From JAZKAR01 sp040389065 (lineage in GTDB: Bacteria; Pseudomonadota; Gammaproteobacteria; Burkholderiales; Casimicrobiaceae): a DNA stretch of 64,000 nt. The translations under genes were made by a program, and so were the position numbers. Of the stretch, positions 29,191 to 37,524 are shown one piece after another (positions within the stretch are counted from its first letter, which is position 1; the number at the start of each line of letters is the position of its first letter). The stretch is from positions 1-64,000 of the forward strand of contig JAZKAR010000004.1 in assembly GCA_040389065.1 (NCBI GenBank). The letters are read 5' to 3'. The notes beneath the pieces are model-generated. The model did no database searches, was not told the DNA's origin, and was given only the letters and a program-made list of their open reading frames with translations.

Positions 29191-29529
29191 TTATAGTGCA
29201 TTCAGATCGGTTTCGCCGGTTCTGATACGAATAATATGTTCTAAATCATGAACAAAAATTTTGCCATCGCCAATTTTACCCGTGCGAGCAGCTTGCTGAA
29301 TAGCTTCAAGTACACGATCAAGTTGATCAGCAGAAACAGCAATTTCTAATTTAAGTTTGGGTAGAAAGTCGATGACATATTCTGCACCGCGGTACAGTTC
29401 AGTATGGCCTTTTTGGCGGCCAAATCCTTTAACCTCAGTAACGGTTACCCCTTGAATGCCAATATTGGCAAGAACTTCTCGCACATCATCGAGTTTGAAG
29501 GGTTTAATAATAGCTGTGATAAATTTCAT
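29191..29529 (-). CDS. glnK: Nitrogen regulatory protein PII
   Basis: This 112-aa PII signal protein starts with the canonical MKFITAIIKPFKLDDVREVL. The T-loop has the uridylylation site Tyr51 in TELYRGAEY, and the ATP-binding B-loop reads AARTGKIGDGKIFV. PII trimers sense 2-oxoglutarate, ATP and ADP and control AmtB and glutamine synthetase adenylylation. The gene precedes amtB in one operon, which favours the GlnK assignment over GlnB. I looked for a sigma-54 promoter (GG-N10-GC) upstream and did not find a convincing one. A GGGTTAACCC palindrome at 29593-29602 lies in the promoter region. Confidence 0.96.
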   Translation of the reverse strand: MKFITAIIKPFKLDDVREVLANIGIQGVTVTEVKGFGRQKGHTELYRGAEYVIDFLPKLKLEIAVSADQLDRVLEAIQQAARTGKIGDGKIFVHDLEHIIRIRTGETDLNAL

Positions 29530-29660
29530 AAAACGAACCTGACGAAAAATTTAAAATTAGAGCTTGCATTTTTATTCAAAGAGATAATACTAGGGTTAAC
29601 CCGTTTTGTGCTAAATTTTGTGCTCAAATTGCGCTACAAGCAGTGAAAAAAACTAGCGCT

Positions 29661-29690
29661 AAAAAAAAAGAAGGCGACCCAAGGGCCGCC
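29661..29690 (-). terminator. Rho-independent terminator, minus strand
   Basis: Read on the minus strand, GGCGGCCC TT GGGTCGCC forms an eight-pair stem (one mismatch) with a tight loop, followed by TTC and nine T residues. It ends transcription arriving from the corC-DUF1624 side before it reaches glnK. Confidence 0.85.
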
Positions 29691-29867
29691 AAATCGTTCA
29701 GGGAGTCTATCATGTCTACAAAGCATTTAACGCCGGGATAAGAGAAAACTTTAGAAAAAAAGTGGATGTTATTTATGTTTGTTGAGAATCATGTTTACAA
29801 TCAATAGTAAAAAGAATGAGTGATAAGAAGAGGAGTTATAATAGTTTTAAATGTCTACACCAAGTTG

Positions 29868-29905
29868 GGGTGATATAGAGAAATCTGTATCACCCATTTT
29901 TTTTT
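29868..29905 (+). terminator. Rho-independent terminator, plus strand, no plus-strand gene
   Basis: On the plus strand GGGTGATA (29868-29875) pairs perfectly with TATCACCC (29888-29895), followed by A and nine T. No plus-strand protein gene precedes it. A TATAAT hexamer at 29837-29842 could start a transcript of about 55 nt or a longer one. The gap 29530-29937 otherwise holds only this, the minus-strand terminator and the glnK promoter region. Confidence 0.75.
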
Positions 29906-29937
29906 GGTCATTCATGAAATGCTTTAGCTGTATTTTT

Positions 29938-30711
29938 CTAGCGAAGAGTTTGAATGGCGTTAAATATTGCCCACAGAAGCGGTTGATGAACTAAATAGAT
30001 AAATAAACTATGCTGCCCCAGCCAAAGCAGGGCAATTGATAGAGGGCTAAGTGTATTAGAATTGATAGGATTGGAAAAACAAGCTGACTTCTTTAGCATT
30101 GGCGCAAGCGCAAGGCCTATTAAATAAACAGATAGCCAAGGAATAAGCGGCACATAATCTTCAGTGATTGGTTTATGGGTTGTTAACCCTATCCAACGTA
30201 ATGGAATTGCATCAAAGTAAGAGCTTTGCAGAAAGCTGAGCGCAACGATTAGGGCGGCTAGTATCCATTGATACCTTGAACCTAAAGGCCGCAGCCAGGG
30301 AAGCAGCAAGCGTGTAAAAAAAAAGAAATGCAGCACGCCAAAATCAATCCAACTTTTTGGAAAGATCCAATAACTGGTGAGAGAAATAAAAACTGCACTC
30401 AAGCCTAATATCAGTACATGTTTATAGTGTTGAAAAAAAGATGCTTGTTTTGAACGCTGCGGAAGATAACTTACGCTTAATGCGCTAATGAAAATGAATG
30501 AACCAACAATAAAGGCGCGTAAACTTAACCACCCCCAATGTTCATTCATATTTCGGTTTGCGCCTTCAAACCACGAGTAGCCAAAATAAATACTATCAAA
30601 ACATAGATGATAGCCAACCATCAGTAAAACAATGATTCCCCGGTAACTATCTAAATATTGGTTTCTGCCTGGGTATAGTTTAAGCGCTAAACGATAGGCT
30701 TGAAGCGTCAT
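29938..30711 (-). CDS. DUF1624 / heparan-alpha-glucosaminide acetyltransferase-like membrane protein
   Basis: This 257-aa integral membrane protein has about eight hydrophobic helices. It opens with RNQYLDSYRGIIVLLMVGYHLCFDSIYFG, which matches the DUF1624/HGSNAT_cat family, where an R-x-x-x-LDxxRG start and a membrane-embedded His are typical. The family is thought to move acyl groups across membranes onto sugars, but bacterial members are mostly uncharacterised. Its ATG directly follows the TAA of the exported 233-aa protein gene, so the two are translationally coupled and may act together in the envelope. It is the last gene of the corC operon. The terminator at 29661-29690 lies downstream. 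Confidence 0.8.
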   Translation of the reverse strand: MTLQAYRLALKLYPGRNQYLDSYRGIIVLLMVGYHLCFDSIYFGYSWFEGANRNMNEHWGWLSLRAFIVGSFIFISALSVSYLPQRSKQASFFQHYKHVLILGLSAVFISLTSYWIFPKSWIDFGVLHFFFFTRLLLPWLRPLGSRYQWILAALIVALSFLQSSYFDAIPLRWIGLTTHKPITEDYVPLIPWLSVYLIGLALAPMLKKSACFSNPINSNTLSPLSIALLWLGQHSLFIYLVHQPLLWAIFNAIQTLR

Positions 30712-31413
30712 TTATAAGCCGGCGCGAAAGCGTGTTGAGTCAGCAATTTTTTCAAATACTTCAGTTTTAATATTTCCTTTTAGACCAATTACTTCCATTC
30801 TGGCATTAGGAGGAACAAGGTAGGCAAGATTATTTTCTAACAAAAAGAAATTTCTATACATTTGGTGAATAGTAAAGTTACTAGGTGTTTTACGAAACTT
30901 TGTCCATTCAATTCCTTTCCAGAAACCTTCGCGTACATACTTAAACGTAGCTGAAAGTTTGCCGCAGGCTAGAGGAAGCTTATCTTGAGGATTTGTTAAA
31001 CAGCTTATGGTAGTTTCTAGAGGAAGCGTCCACGTATCTGGCGGGAAGTTATAGCGGCGTTCAATCGTAATAATCAGATACGTATTATCTTTATAAGAAA
31101 CGGTTACTTTCCCATCATAATATTCAACGGCATGGAGGCCGTAGGTTGGGATATCAAATTGATACGCTGTAAAGGAGATGGCAATGTGGGTGCTGGGCGA
31201 TTGCATGAGCGGATTTGGTTTCTTTACAGCGATAAGAACACTATCCCAACGCTCTTTAAATACCTTAACAGCTTGCTCCATAGTAGATTGCGGGTCAGCA
31301 TAACTAGGCCCGCTAGATAATAAAGCGATCAATAGTAGTGGTTTTGCGATAGAGAGAGGGCTGTTAAGAAAATGTTTAATTTTTTTAGATGAAAGCTCAA
31401 TAGTCGCGCGCAT
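30712..31413 (-). CDS. Exported protein of unknown function, 233 aa
   Basis: I do not recognise this protein. A hydrophobic segment (PLLLIALLSSGPSYA, about 24-39) looks like a signal peptide ending in SYA after a long basic n-region. The mature part is beta-rich and has two Cys (CLTNPQDKLPLAC) about 12 residues apart that could form a disulfide. It sits between corC (2 bp away) and the DUF1624 gene (0 bp), in a tightly packed operon. That spacing suggests a periplasmic partner of the DUF1624 membrane protein. Confidence 0.75.
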   Translation of the reverse strand: MRATIELSSKKIKHFLNSPLSIAKPLLLIALLSSGPSYADPQSTMEQAVKVFKERWDSVLIAVKKPNPLMQSPSTHIAISFTAYQFDIPTYGLHAVEYYDGKVTVSYKDNTYLIITIERRYNFPPDTWTLPLETTISCLTNPQDKLPLACGKLSATFKYVREGFWKGIEWTKFRKTPSNFTIHQMYRNFFLLENNLAYLVPPNARMEVIGLKGNIKTEVFEKIADSTRFRAGL

Positions 31414-31415
31414 GT

Positions 31416-32252
31416 TTATCCCGTAGGAGAGAATTCAATAAGAAAGCTATGAAGGCGGCGGCTATCCGAGCGAAGTACCTCAAACACCCATGAATCGAGT
31501 GTAATGCGTTCGCCTCGTTGTGGAAGCCGACCCAGAGTAGAAAGGATTAATCCGCCCACCGTGTCATAATGATCGGTTTGTGGGAAGTGGGTATTGAGGC
31601 GATTATTTAATTCTTCGATAGAAGTTTGTGCTTTTACACGAAAGCGCCGTGGGGTATCTTCACTAATATTGCTTTCATCTTCAAAGTCATGCTCGTCTTG
31701 AATGTCTCCTACAATGGCTTCTAAAATATCTTCAATTGTGATTAATCCTGAGACACCTCCGTATTCATCCACGACAATAGCCATGTGATGGCGGTTTTGC
31801 CGAAAATCTCTTAAAAGAATATTTAATCGCTTCGATTCAGGCACAAATACGGCTGGGCGCAGTACTTCTTTTACATCAAAAGCTTCGGGGCTTGCATAGT
31901 ATTGCAGTAAATCTTTGGCTAATAAAATGCCTAACACATCATCTTTTTGTTCCCCGATGACCGGAAAGCGAGAGTGCCTAGCTTCTACAATAAAAGGAAT
32001 AAATTGGGTAGGTTCATCAGAAATTTTAATGACTTGCATTAGTGAGCGCGATACCATCGCATCGCGAGCTGTCATTTCTGAAACTTGAAGCGCCCCCTCA
32101 ATCATACTAAGGGTATCGCTATCGAGCAGGTGGCGATCAAACGCGCCTCTCAATAAGGTAATGAGTTGTTGCCTATCTTCAGGTTCACGCAAGAGCAAAT
32201 CAGATAGCCGCTCAAAAAAAGAGGGGCGAGAAGGCAAATCATCCATGACCAA
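31416..32252 (-). CDS. corC: CorC/HlyC family CBS-pair protein
   Basis: This 278-aa soluble protein has two CBS domains (about 60-190; MVSRSLMQVI, then GVSGLITIEDILEAIVGDI) and a C-terminal CorC_HlyC (transporter-associated) domain ending RRLHSFLIEFSP. In enterobacteria CorC is linked to magnesium and cobalt homeostasis and works with CNNM-like membrane proteins. There is no DUF21 membrane domain here, so this is the short cytoplasmic type. In many proteobacteria corC follows ybeY and precedes lnt. Here neither is adjacent; two unknown envelope genes follow instead. The length is close to that of the 292-aa E. coli protein. Confidence 0.92.
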   Translation of the reverse strand: MVMDDLPSRPSFFERLSDLLLREPEDRQQLITLLRGAFDRHLLDSDTLSMIEGALQVSEMTARDAMVSRSLMQVIKISDEPTQFIPFIVEARHSRFPVIGEQKDDVLGILLAKDLLQYYASPEAFDVKEVLRPAVFVPESKRLNILLRDFRQNRHHMAIVVDEYGGVSGLITIEDILEAIVGDIQDEHDFEDESNISEDTPRRFRVKAQTSIEELNNRLNTHFPQTDHYDTVGGLILSTLGRLPQRGERITLDSWVFEVLRSDSRRLHSFLIEFSPTG

Positions 32253-32310
32253 ACATCCTTAAATAATAATTACTTCATCAAACGTTACACAACATTACGC
32301 TACAGCGCAA

Positions 32311-33705
32311 TCAAGAAAACATATTCGGGCGTTGAGGGTACCAACGTAATTCAATATGAGGGTGATTTTCGTTAAATACACCTTCTCCCGTATAAAAAAG
32401 AGCATGTGCGAATTGTTGCGGTGTTGCGAAATGCGCATACATAGGAGCCCATAGCGGCTGATGTGCCTCATTCACAATCAGCGGAAAACCTGCACGATCC
32501 CATCTTGAAACGCCTGCGTTATACCAAAGTTTTTTAAGTGATCTTGCGGGTGCATCCGTTTTTAACTGAAGATAAGCTCCTGCATGGCCTGTTGTATATA
32601 AAACATCAACAGGGGGGTGTTCTTCTGTTGCATAAAGGGTTAGCTGGCCTGTAGGCAAATGAATGCTTTGCATCGGGTTCAGTTGAGTTTTTTGGATGGA
32701 GTCTAATGACGACGCCAACGATGCCAAAGATACAAAGGGCGGTACGGTTGAATGCGCCCAAATTGCTTCTTTCCACCATGAAAAACAAACCGTTTGAAGT
32801 TGAAGTTGAGGGCGATGTTTTTCTGCATCACGCGGTTCTAAAAACGCAGTGATTGCTTGAGAGATAACGTCAGTTGACGGTGGCTTACCTGTCCACCGGC
32901 GTATAAACGCGCGAAGTACCTGCTTTTGGCGGTAGGGATGCAGTAACCTAAGTTGTTCTAACGCGAGTACATCAAGCGTTGGGCAGCACAGGTTTAAATC
33001 ACTTTGAATTAACTCTTCGATAAATGCCCAACTTTCTGCACAATGGGCTGCGCTACGTGCTAAAGCCGTTTCAGCAGAAGGAACGCGTGCTTTAAGAATA
33101 GGCATCACAGTGTGGCGAAGCCAATTGCGCGAATAGGTTTCATCTCGATTCGAGGGGTCTTCAATCCAATTGATTCCATGTTTTGTTGCATAGTCGATCA
33201 GCGTGTTTTTAGACGCGTTAAGAAAAGGGCGTGCCCACCATTTATGATGTGCATGCCATAAGGATGACATGCCCGATAAACCTGCAATACCCGCCCCTCG
33301 AAGAAGCTGGAGCATTAATGTTTCAGCTTGGTCAGCTTGATGATGCCCTAATAACATACATTCTACTGGTTGTTCACGTAACCAGGCATAGCGTGCGTCT
33401 CGTGCCCATGCCTCAATACTTTCTGCATTTTTTCTCGTCGCTGGATCTAAATAATGAACAACGAGAGGAATCTCTAAGCGTTTGCAGAGAGTTTCACAGT
33501 GATGTACCCATGCATCAGCAGATGTTTGTAAGCCATGGTGTACATGGTAGGCGGTAATAGTGCTGGAGAAGGGGGCATGATGCTTAATCCAATGCAGTAA
33601 CACAGAGGAATCTACCCCACCGCTTAAGGCTACGCCAAAGTTTAAGGGAGAGGGTGCCGAATGCCCCTGCGACTGCCAATGCGTTAACCAGTTTTTAATG
33701 AGCAT
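32311..33705 (-). CDS. tilS: tRNA(Ile)-lysidine synthase
   Basis: TilS changes C34 of the tRNA(Ile) CAU anticodon to lysidine so that it reads AUA; it is usually essential. The N-terminal ATP-pyrophosphatase PP-loop reads VALSGGVDSSVLLHW, followed by GHHQADQAETLMLQLLRGAG and GLSGMSS. The middle substrate-binding domain and the C-terminal TilS domain (ARSLKKLWYNAGVSRWDRAGFPLIV) are both present. The open frame extends to a TTG at 33768, but that overlaps the GNAT gene. The ATG at 33705 (MLIKNWLTHW) gives a normal N-terminus of 464 aa and was chosen, although no clear ribosome site precedes it. Confidence 0.94.
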   Translation of the reverse strand: MLIKNWLTHWQSQGHSAPSPLNFGVALSGGVDSSVLLHWIKHHAPFSSTITAYHVHHGLQTSADAWVHHCETLCKRLEIPLVVHYLDPATRKNAESIEAWARDARYAWLREQPVECMLLGHHQADQAETLMLQLLRGAGIAGLSGMSSLWHAHHKWWARPFLNASKNTLIDYATKHGINWIEDPSNRDETYSRNWLRHTVMPILKARVPSAETALARSAAHCAESWAFIEELIQSDLNLCCPTLDVLALEQLRLLHPYRQKQVLRAFIRRWTGKPPSTDVISQAITAFLEPRDAEKHRPQLQLQTVCFSWWKEAIWAHSTVPPFVSLASLASSLDSIQKTQLNPMQSIHLPTGQLTLYATEEHPPVDVLYTTGHAGAYLQLKTDAPARSLKKLWYNAGVSRWDRAGFPLIVNEAHQPLWAPMYAHFATPQQFAHALFYTGEGVFNENHPHIELRWYPQRPNMFS

Positions 33706-33743
33706 AGTTTTTACGTAAGAGTGGGGAAGTGGTAAAGAGCATT

Positions 33744-34544
33744 TTATCCTGAATGTATCCGGTACCAATATTGATAGTAACGCCGAAAACCAAGATTTTC
33801 ATATAAATGAATAGCAGAGTGATTAGCGGTAGTGACTTGAAGAAAAGCAGTGTTAGCATCATGTTGCGCTCCCCAGTTCATTAGATAGTTACACAACTGG
33901 GTGGCATAACCGCGACGACAAAAATAAGGATGCGTCACAATGTCAAAAAGCCCACAGTAATGGTCATTTAACACTGCAATACCGCAACACACTGGTTCGC
34001 CGCCTAAAAAAATAACAGCAAAGGCACATGGGGTTTGTATTGCAAGAAGCATTTGAAGGTGTGTATGTTGTTCAGCGGTTAGTTTTTTGGAAATATGCTG
34101 AAATGCTTCTAGCCAGGTGCCGGCATCTGGCATGAGATTGATAATAGCTTCGCGTGGCTTGTGATCGGGCGTGTAATTTTTCTGGTTAAGCAGGTAAGCT
34201 GGGCTAGTTGAATGAATGGAGGCAGTTGGCAAAATAGGGGCTGTCATGACCCATGATAAGTCAGTGAAATGATAACCTCTATCGATAAGTGCGTTATCTG
34301 TGCGTGCGGTGGTGCAAAATGAAGCAAGCCGAAAAACAGGGGTAACGCCTCTTTTTAGATAAAACGCTTCAATATAATCAATGTCTGTGGAAGAGAGTTC
34401 ATCGATAGTTGAAATGGCATTAGCGGAATTTGCTCGTTTTGTATAGCCATCCGCAGCGCGTAAACACCATGCTTGATAGCGTTGTTCTTCTAGGGCGGGC
34501 CACGCAGAAAAAGCGGCTTCTTCGAGTGCATGCATTGAAATCAT
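33744..34544 (-). CDS. GNAT family N-acetyltransferase
   Basis: This 266-aa protein has the GNAT fold in its C-terminal half. The acetyl-CoA-binding motif is CRRGYATQLCNYLMNWG at about 215-231, followed by FLQVTTANHSAIHLYENLGF, the classic motif B. The N-terminal half (LEEQRYQAWCLRAADGYTKRANS) is seen in a subset of GNATs with a degenerate first domain. The substrate is unknown. It lies 39 bp from the tilS start on the same strand and 34 bp from the FliJ-like gene. Confidence 0.88.
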   Translation of the reverse strand: MISMHALEEAAFSAWPALEEQRYQAWCLRAADGYTKRANSANAISTIDELSSTDIDYIEAFYLKRGVTPVFRLASFCTTARTDNALIDRGYHFTDLSWVMTAPILPTASIHSTSPAYLLNQKNYTPDHKPREAIINLMPDAGTWLEAFQHISKKLTAEQHTHLQMLLAIQTPCAFAVIFLGGEPVCCGIAVLNDHYCGLFDIVTHPYFCRRGYATQLCNYLMNWGAQHDANTAFLQVTTANHSAIHLYENLGFRRYYQYWYRIHSG

Positions 34545-34578
34545 AATATAGTTTTCGTTGGTTTTCGTTTGAGGAAGT

Positions 34579-35010
34579 TTACTCTTTTAGCCGAAAGCGA
34601 GTCATTGAAAACTCATCAAGTAGTTTTTGTTCCACTTTCTCTAAACGTTTCTCTTCTGATTTTTCATGCTTGTCTTTAAGATGTTCAATGCCTTTTAGGA
34701 AGCGTCTTTGCTTAAAAAAATGTTCTTTAGCCGCTTCACTTGTTTTTTTTGCTTTGTCGCAAATATGCGTTTGAATATCGATGGCTTGCTGAATGCGAAT
34801 TAAAAAATCTTGATAACCTTGCCATTCAAAAGGGCTCATTGGTTTTCCGCTACGTTGCCGGTTTTGGTAATCATCTCGATACGCCATTAGCTGTTGTAAT
34901 TGGGCGTCAGCTTGGGCTTGCTCAGCTACTTTTTTTTCAAGCTCTTGGCGTGCTTTTTCTTCTCGGTCGGTTGCGACAGTAAGAACAGTGATAAGTTTAA
35001 ATTTAGCCAT
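34579..35010 (-). CDS. FliJ-like coiled-coil export chaperone, stand-alone
   Basis: This 143-aa protein is almost entirely charged coiled coil. Its pattern matches FliJ/YscO proteins: a short N-terminus (MAKFKLITVLTVATDREEKA), then QLQQLMAYRDDYQNRQ, EWQGYQDFLIRIQQAID and a basic QRRFLKGIEHLKDKHEKSE, ending in EQKLLDEFSM. FliJ sits in the central stalk of the flagellar export ATPase. The length (about 145 aa) and residue pattern fit FliJ. However, no fliI, fliH or other flagellar gene is in the window, which is unusual because fliJ normally follows fliI. Coiled-coil similarity can mislead, so I leave the symbol blank. Confidence 0.6.
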   Translation of the reverse strand: MAKFKLITVLTVATDREEKARQELEKKVAEQAQADAQLQQLMAYRDDYQNRQRSGKPMSPFEWQGYQDFLIRIQQAIDIQTHICDKAKKTSEAAKEHFFKQRRFLKGIEHLKDKHEKSEEKRLEKVEQKLLDEFSMTRFRLKE

Positions 35011-35026
35011 AGTGGTATATGTTTGC

Positions 35027-35599
35027 TTACTTCATGGGCTTAAAGCCGCCGCCTTTAGGGGAACCAGCAGAACCTTTGGGTGCACCACCCATTCCACCAC
35101 CACCCATCATACCCATTAAAGCAGCAAGCGCTTGTTCTTCATCACCGCCACCTTGTGAAGAGCCGTTATCAGAGTTATTGCCTTTACCGGATGTTTGCAT
35201 ATTAATCACTACGACTGTACACCCTACTAAAAGCAATATTCTGGCAAGTAGTAATCCCATAGCAGTATGAGTATTTAAAAAAGCGCCCAATGAGTCATTA
35301 TCAAACCGCCCAATCATAATTAAAAAATAAATACCGATGCCGGCAATTAAGCTGCGAATAATAAGGGGAGTTGAGGAGGGTAACTTATCATTAAGCTGGT
35401 ATTTAAACCATAAAATAAATGTACAAAAAATCGCAGGAATATGAAGAGAAATAAGCTGAGTAATATAGGAAGAAAAAGAGGCATTACTGGCAAGCATATT
35501 AGGGTTTTGTAAATTAATGAGATCTATAAACAGTGTACCCAGTGGCGTAATAATATGAGCAAGTAAAAGCGAAATTGAAATAAATACTATAAATGCCAT
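35027..35599 (-). CDS. Membrane protein with Gly/Met-rich tail, unknown
   Basis: I do not recognise this 190-aa protein. Four hydrophobic helices are visible (about 3-25, 45-65, 80-102 and 112-133). A cytoplasmic tail of about 55 residues follows, with Asp/Ser/Gly stretches, ALAALMGMMGGGGMGGAP and a final GSPKGGGFKPMK. The tail looks flexible and may bind partners. It sits 16 bp upstream of the FliJ-like gene and 18 bp downstream of the receiver-protein gene, so the three probably share a transcript. Confidence 0.75.
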   Translation of the reverse strand: MAFIVFISISLLLAHIITPLGTLFIDLINLQNPNMLASNASFSSYITQLISLHIPAIFCTFILWFKYQLNDKLPSSTPLIIRSLIAGIGIYFLIMIGRFDNDSLGAFLNTHTAMGLLLARILLLVGCTVVVINMQTSGKGNNSDNGSSQGGGDEEQALAALMGMMGGGGMGGAPKGSAGSPKGGGFKPMK

Positions 35600-35617
35600 G
35601 ATATTTCTACCTTATAG

Positions 35618-36046
35618 TTAATTTTGTAAAATACGCTCAGCCCAATCAGAAATTTTTTGTCTAAGCTGTTCGCTATTAATCGGTTTCGACATATAATCGC
35701 TTACGCCTGCCAAAAAGCATTTTTCTGCATCGCCCTGCATCGCATGAGCCGTTAACGCGATAATAGGAACAGGTTTTTTCTTGTGTTCAGTTTCCCATGC
35801 TCTCAAGTATTGAGTTGCTTCATAACCATTCATAATGGGCATTTGCATATCCATGAACACTAAATCAAATGATGGAGTTAAGGTATACATATCGCAAGCT
35901 TCTTTTCCATTCGTTGCAAGTGTCACATGATGATTTTGCTTGCGTAAAAGTGACATCATCAGTTTTTGGTTAACTGTATTATCGTCAGATGCGTTAACTT
36001 CTAGGCTGCGTTTCAGTTGGCGCAAAAGTAGCGAATGTTTAATCAT
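35618..36046 (-). CDS. Single-domain response regulator (CheY-like receiver)
   Basis: This 142-aa protein is a receiver domain without an output domain. The acidic pocket (SDDNTVNQ), phospho-acceptor Asp in FMDMQMPIMNGYEA, the switch Thr in ALTAHAM and the Lys in YMSKPI are all present. The xDNxxNQ start and MDMQMPxMDG-like motif are typical of receivers attached to hybrid sensor kinases, so it may be a detached or shortened piece of one. The N-terminal 17 residues (MIKHSLLLRQLKRSLEV) are unusual for a free receiver. It is the first gene of a possible operon with the Gly-rich membrane protein and the FliJ-like gene. No partner kinase is nearby. Confidence 0.88.
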   Translation of the reverse strand: MIKHSLLLRQLKRSLEVNASDDNTVNQKLMMSLLRKQNHHVTLATNGKEACDMYTLTPSFDLVFMDMQMPIMNGYEATQYLRAWETEHKKKPVPIIALTAHAMQGDAEKCFLAGVSDYMSKPINSEQLRQKISDWAERILQN

Positions 36047-36518
36047 AGTTGACTAAGACAAGAAGTCGTTATTGTGTGATAGCTTACAGTGATTAGTTTC
36101 ATGGTATGCGCTCATTTCACTCTAAGAATAAAATCTCCATAGCCTTTTACTGAAAGGCTGATTCTCTACTCAGCTTCATATCCTTATCGTTGCTTACTGG
36201 TGCTAATGTACCATTGCCAGCGCTTAGGTTGTGCCCATGTTATTAAGATTATTAAGACTTAGCGGGTGTATATAGTGCTATCGGATATCTATAAAGCTTT
36301 TGGAGTCAAATACTCTATGTGTTGTGCAGTGAAGGATTAGGAGCGTATAAAGTTGGCAAAGTTAGACAAATTAGAAGGTGATTAATAAAGATAAAGAAGG
36401 ACTATAAAGTTTGTTTGTTTTTATGGCTTAAACTATTTAATGATCAGTTCTCCCCTATTTAGAATTTTTGTTCTCGGGGAGAATACTACTAAATTTAGAA
36501 CGTAATATTTAACTGAAA
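36047..36518. other. 472-bp gene-free gap with a hairpin
   Basis: No credible gene is seen. An 8-bp perfect inverted repeat TTCTCCCC (36448-36455) and GGGGAGAA (36476-36483) with a 20-nt loop lies 36 bp past the stop codon of the stress-protein gene. It could end that minus-strand transcript, although no long T run follows it. The rest is AT-rich and probably holds the promoter of the receiver gene. Confidence 0.5.
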
Positions 36519-37118
36519 TTAAAGTAAATTACTTTCTCCCAAGTCTTTATTGATAGTGGTAGATGTATAGGTAGGGGGGTGATCAGTTTTTGTGTCTGTT
36601 GTTAATTCATCGGTTGATAACTGCGTAGAGTGACCGCGATCTCCAAGCGTGGAACGTGCTGTTTCGATTTCTTGCGTATTGCCGTGTATGACAAGTACAT
36701 ATTTTTCAGCTTTTAATGCTGTTTCATATCGAATAGCATGCTCTTCTGTTACACCTGCGCTTGTTAGTGCAGCAGCTACTGCTGAAGCACCGCCTACTAC
36801 AACGGCACCCTCTAAGGCGCCCACTAGTGAAGAAACTAAAGGCCCAGCCATAGCCATAACACCTAAGCCAGGTACAAAAAAGACCGCTGGTGCGAGCAAT
36901 AGACCCCAAATACCCCCCCAAAAAGCGCCTACTCCTCCCCATGCTTTAATACGATCACCCATTGAATAGAAACCTACCGGATGCTCTTCAGTATGATAGC
37001 CTTTACCCACTAACGATAATTGCTTCATATCAAAGCCTGATGCATTCAATAAGCGAATCGCTTCATCTGCTTCCTCATGTGTGTTAAAAACATAAACGGC
37101 TGAGTTGGCTTTTTCCAT
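36519..37118 (-). CDS. General-stress-type protein with glycine-zipper hydrophobic core
   Basis: This 199-aa protein begins with a YflT/general stress protein 17M-like fold (AVYVFNTHEEADEAIRLLNASGFDMKQLSLVGKGY). A long Gly/Ala-rich hydrophobic region follows at about 60-118 (GGVGAFWGGIWGLLLAPAVFF; GALEGAVVVGGASAVAAAL), of glycine-zipper type. A second half (HAIRYETALKAEKYVLVIHG) resembles the DUF1269-type repeat, and a Thr-rich hydrophilic tail ends the protein. Such proteins are often stress-induced and membrane-associated; the function is unknown. AAGG stands 8 bp before the ATG. It is flanked by long gene-free gaps on both sides and so is monocistronic. Confidence 0.7.
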   Translation of the reverse strand: MEKANSAVYVFNTHEEADEAIRLLNASGFDMKQLSLVGKGYHTEEHPVGFYSMGDRIKAWGGVGAFWGGIWGLLLAPAVFFVPGLGVMAMAGPLVSSLVGALEGAVVVGGASAVAAALTSAGVTEEHAIRYETALKAEKYVLVIHGNTQEIETARSTLGDRGHSTQLSTDELTTDTKTDHPPTYTSTTINKDLGESNLL

Positions 37119-37524
37119 GGTTCATCCTTCTAGTAGTTGTTGTAGTATTAACTGGCATTGTTTCAATTGTTTATATATGGATGCGTATTTTTTATCATTG
37201 ACATTAGCATGTCTCTTGAAGGTTGTCAGGATGTATTAGTTGACAGTATTTGAAGGCTCTTTAATACCTGTTGCCCTGCTAAATTATATTCATATACAGG
37301 TTGTATGAATCTGATTAAGTAAGTCGGATTAAGTTAGGGCTGAATTAAAGTTGAGTAAGTTTTAGTGTATCGGTATTCTTCTCGATTGGGGGGTATGTCT
37401 GTAAAACCTTGCTCGCAGTCATGCCTGATAGTGCGAGACGTAACATTTTCTTGGTTATCACGCCATTATAAATAGTGAGGCAAATGCTTAACTAGTATGC
37501 GTCTTTTTAAGGAATGTAAATTAC
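37119..37524. other. 406-bp divergent intergenic region
   Basis: This lies between two divergent genes (stress-type protein on minus, outer-membrane-like protein on plus) and must contain both promoters. I see no open frame, repeat or strong hairpin worth naming. Confidence 0.5.

Noticed and set aside
29593..29602. GGGTTAACCC palindrome upstream of glnK as an operator
   Set aside because: A single short palindrome without a known factor; noted in the glnK entry only.
33706..33768. Longer tilS start at a TTG codon
   Set aside because: It overlaps the GNAT gene and adds residues not found at TilS N-termini; the ATG at 33705 fits better.
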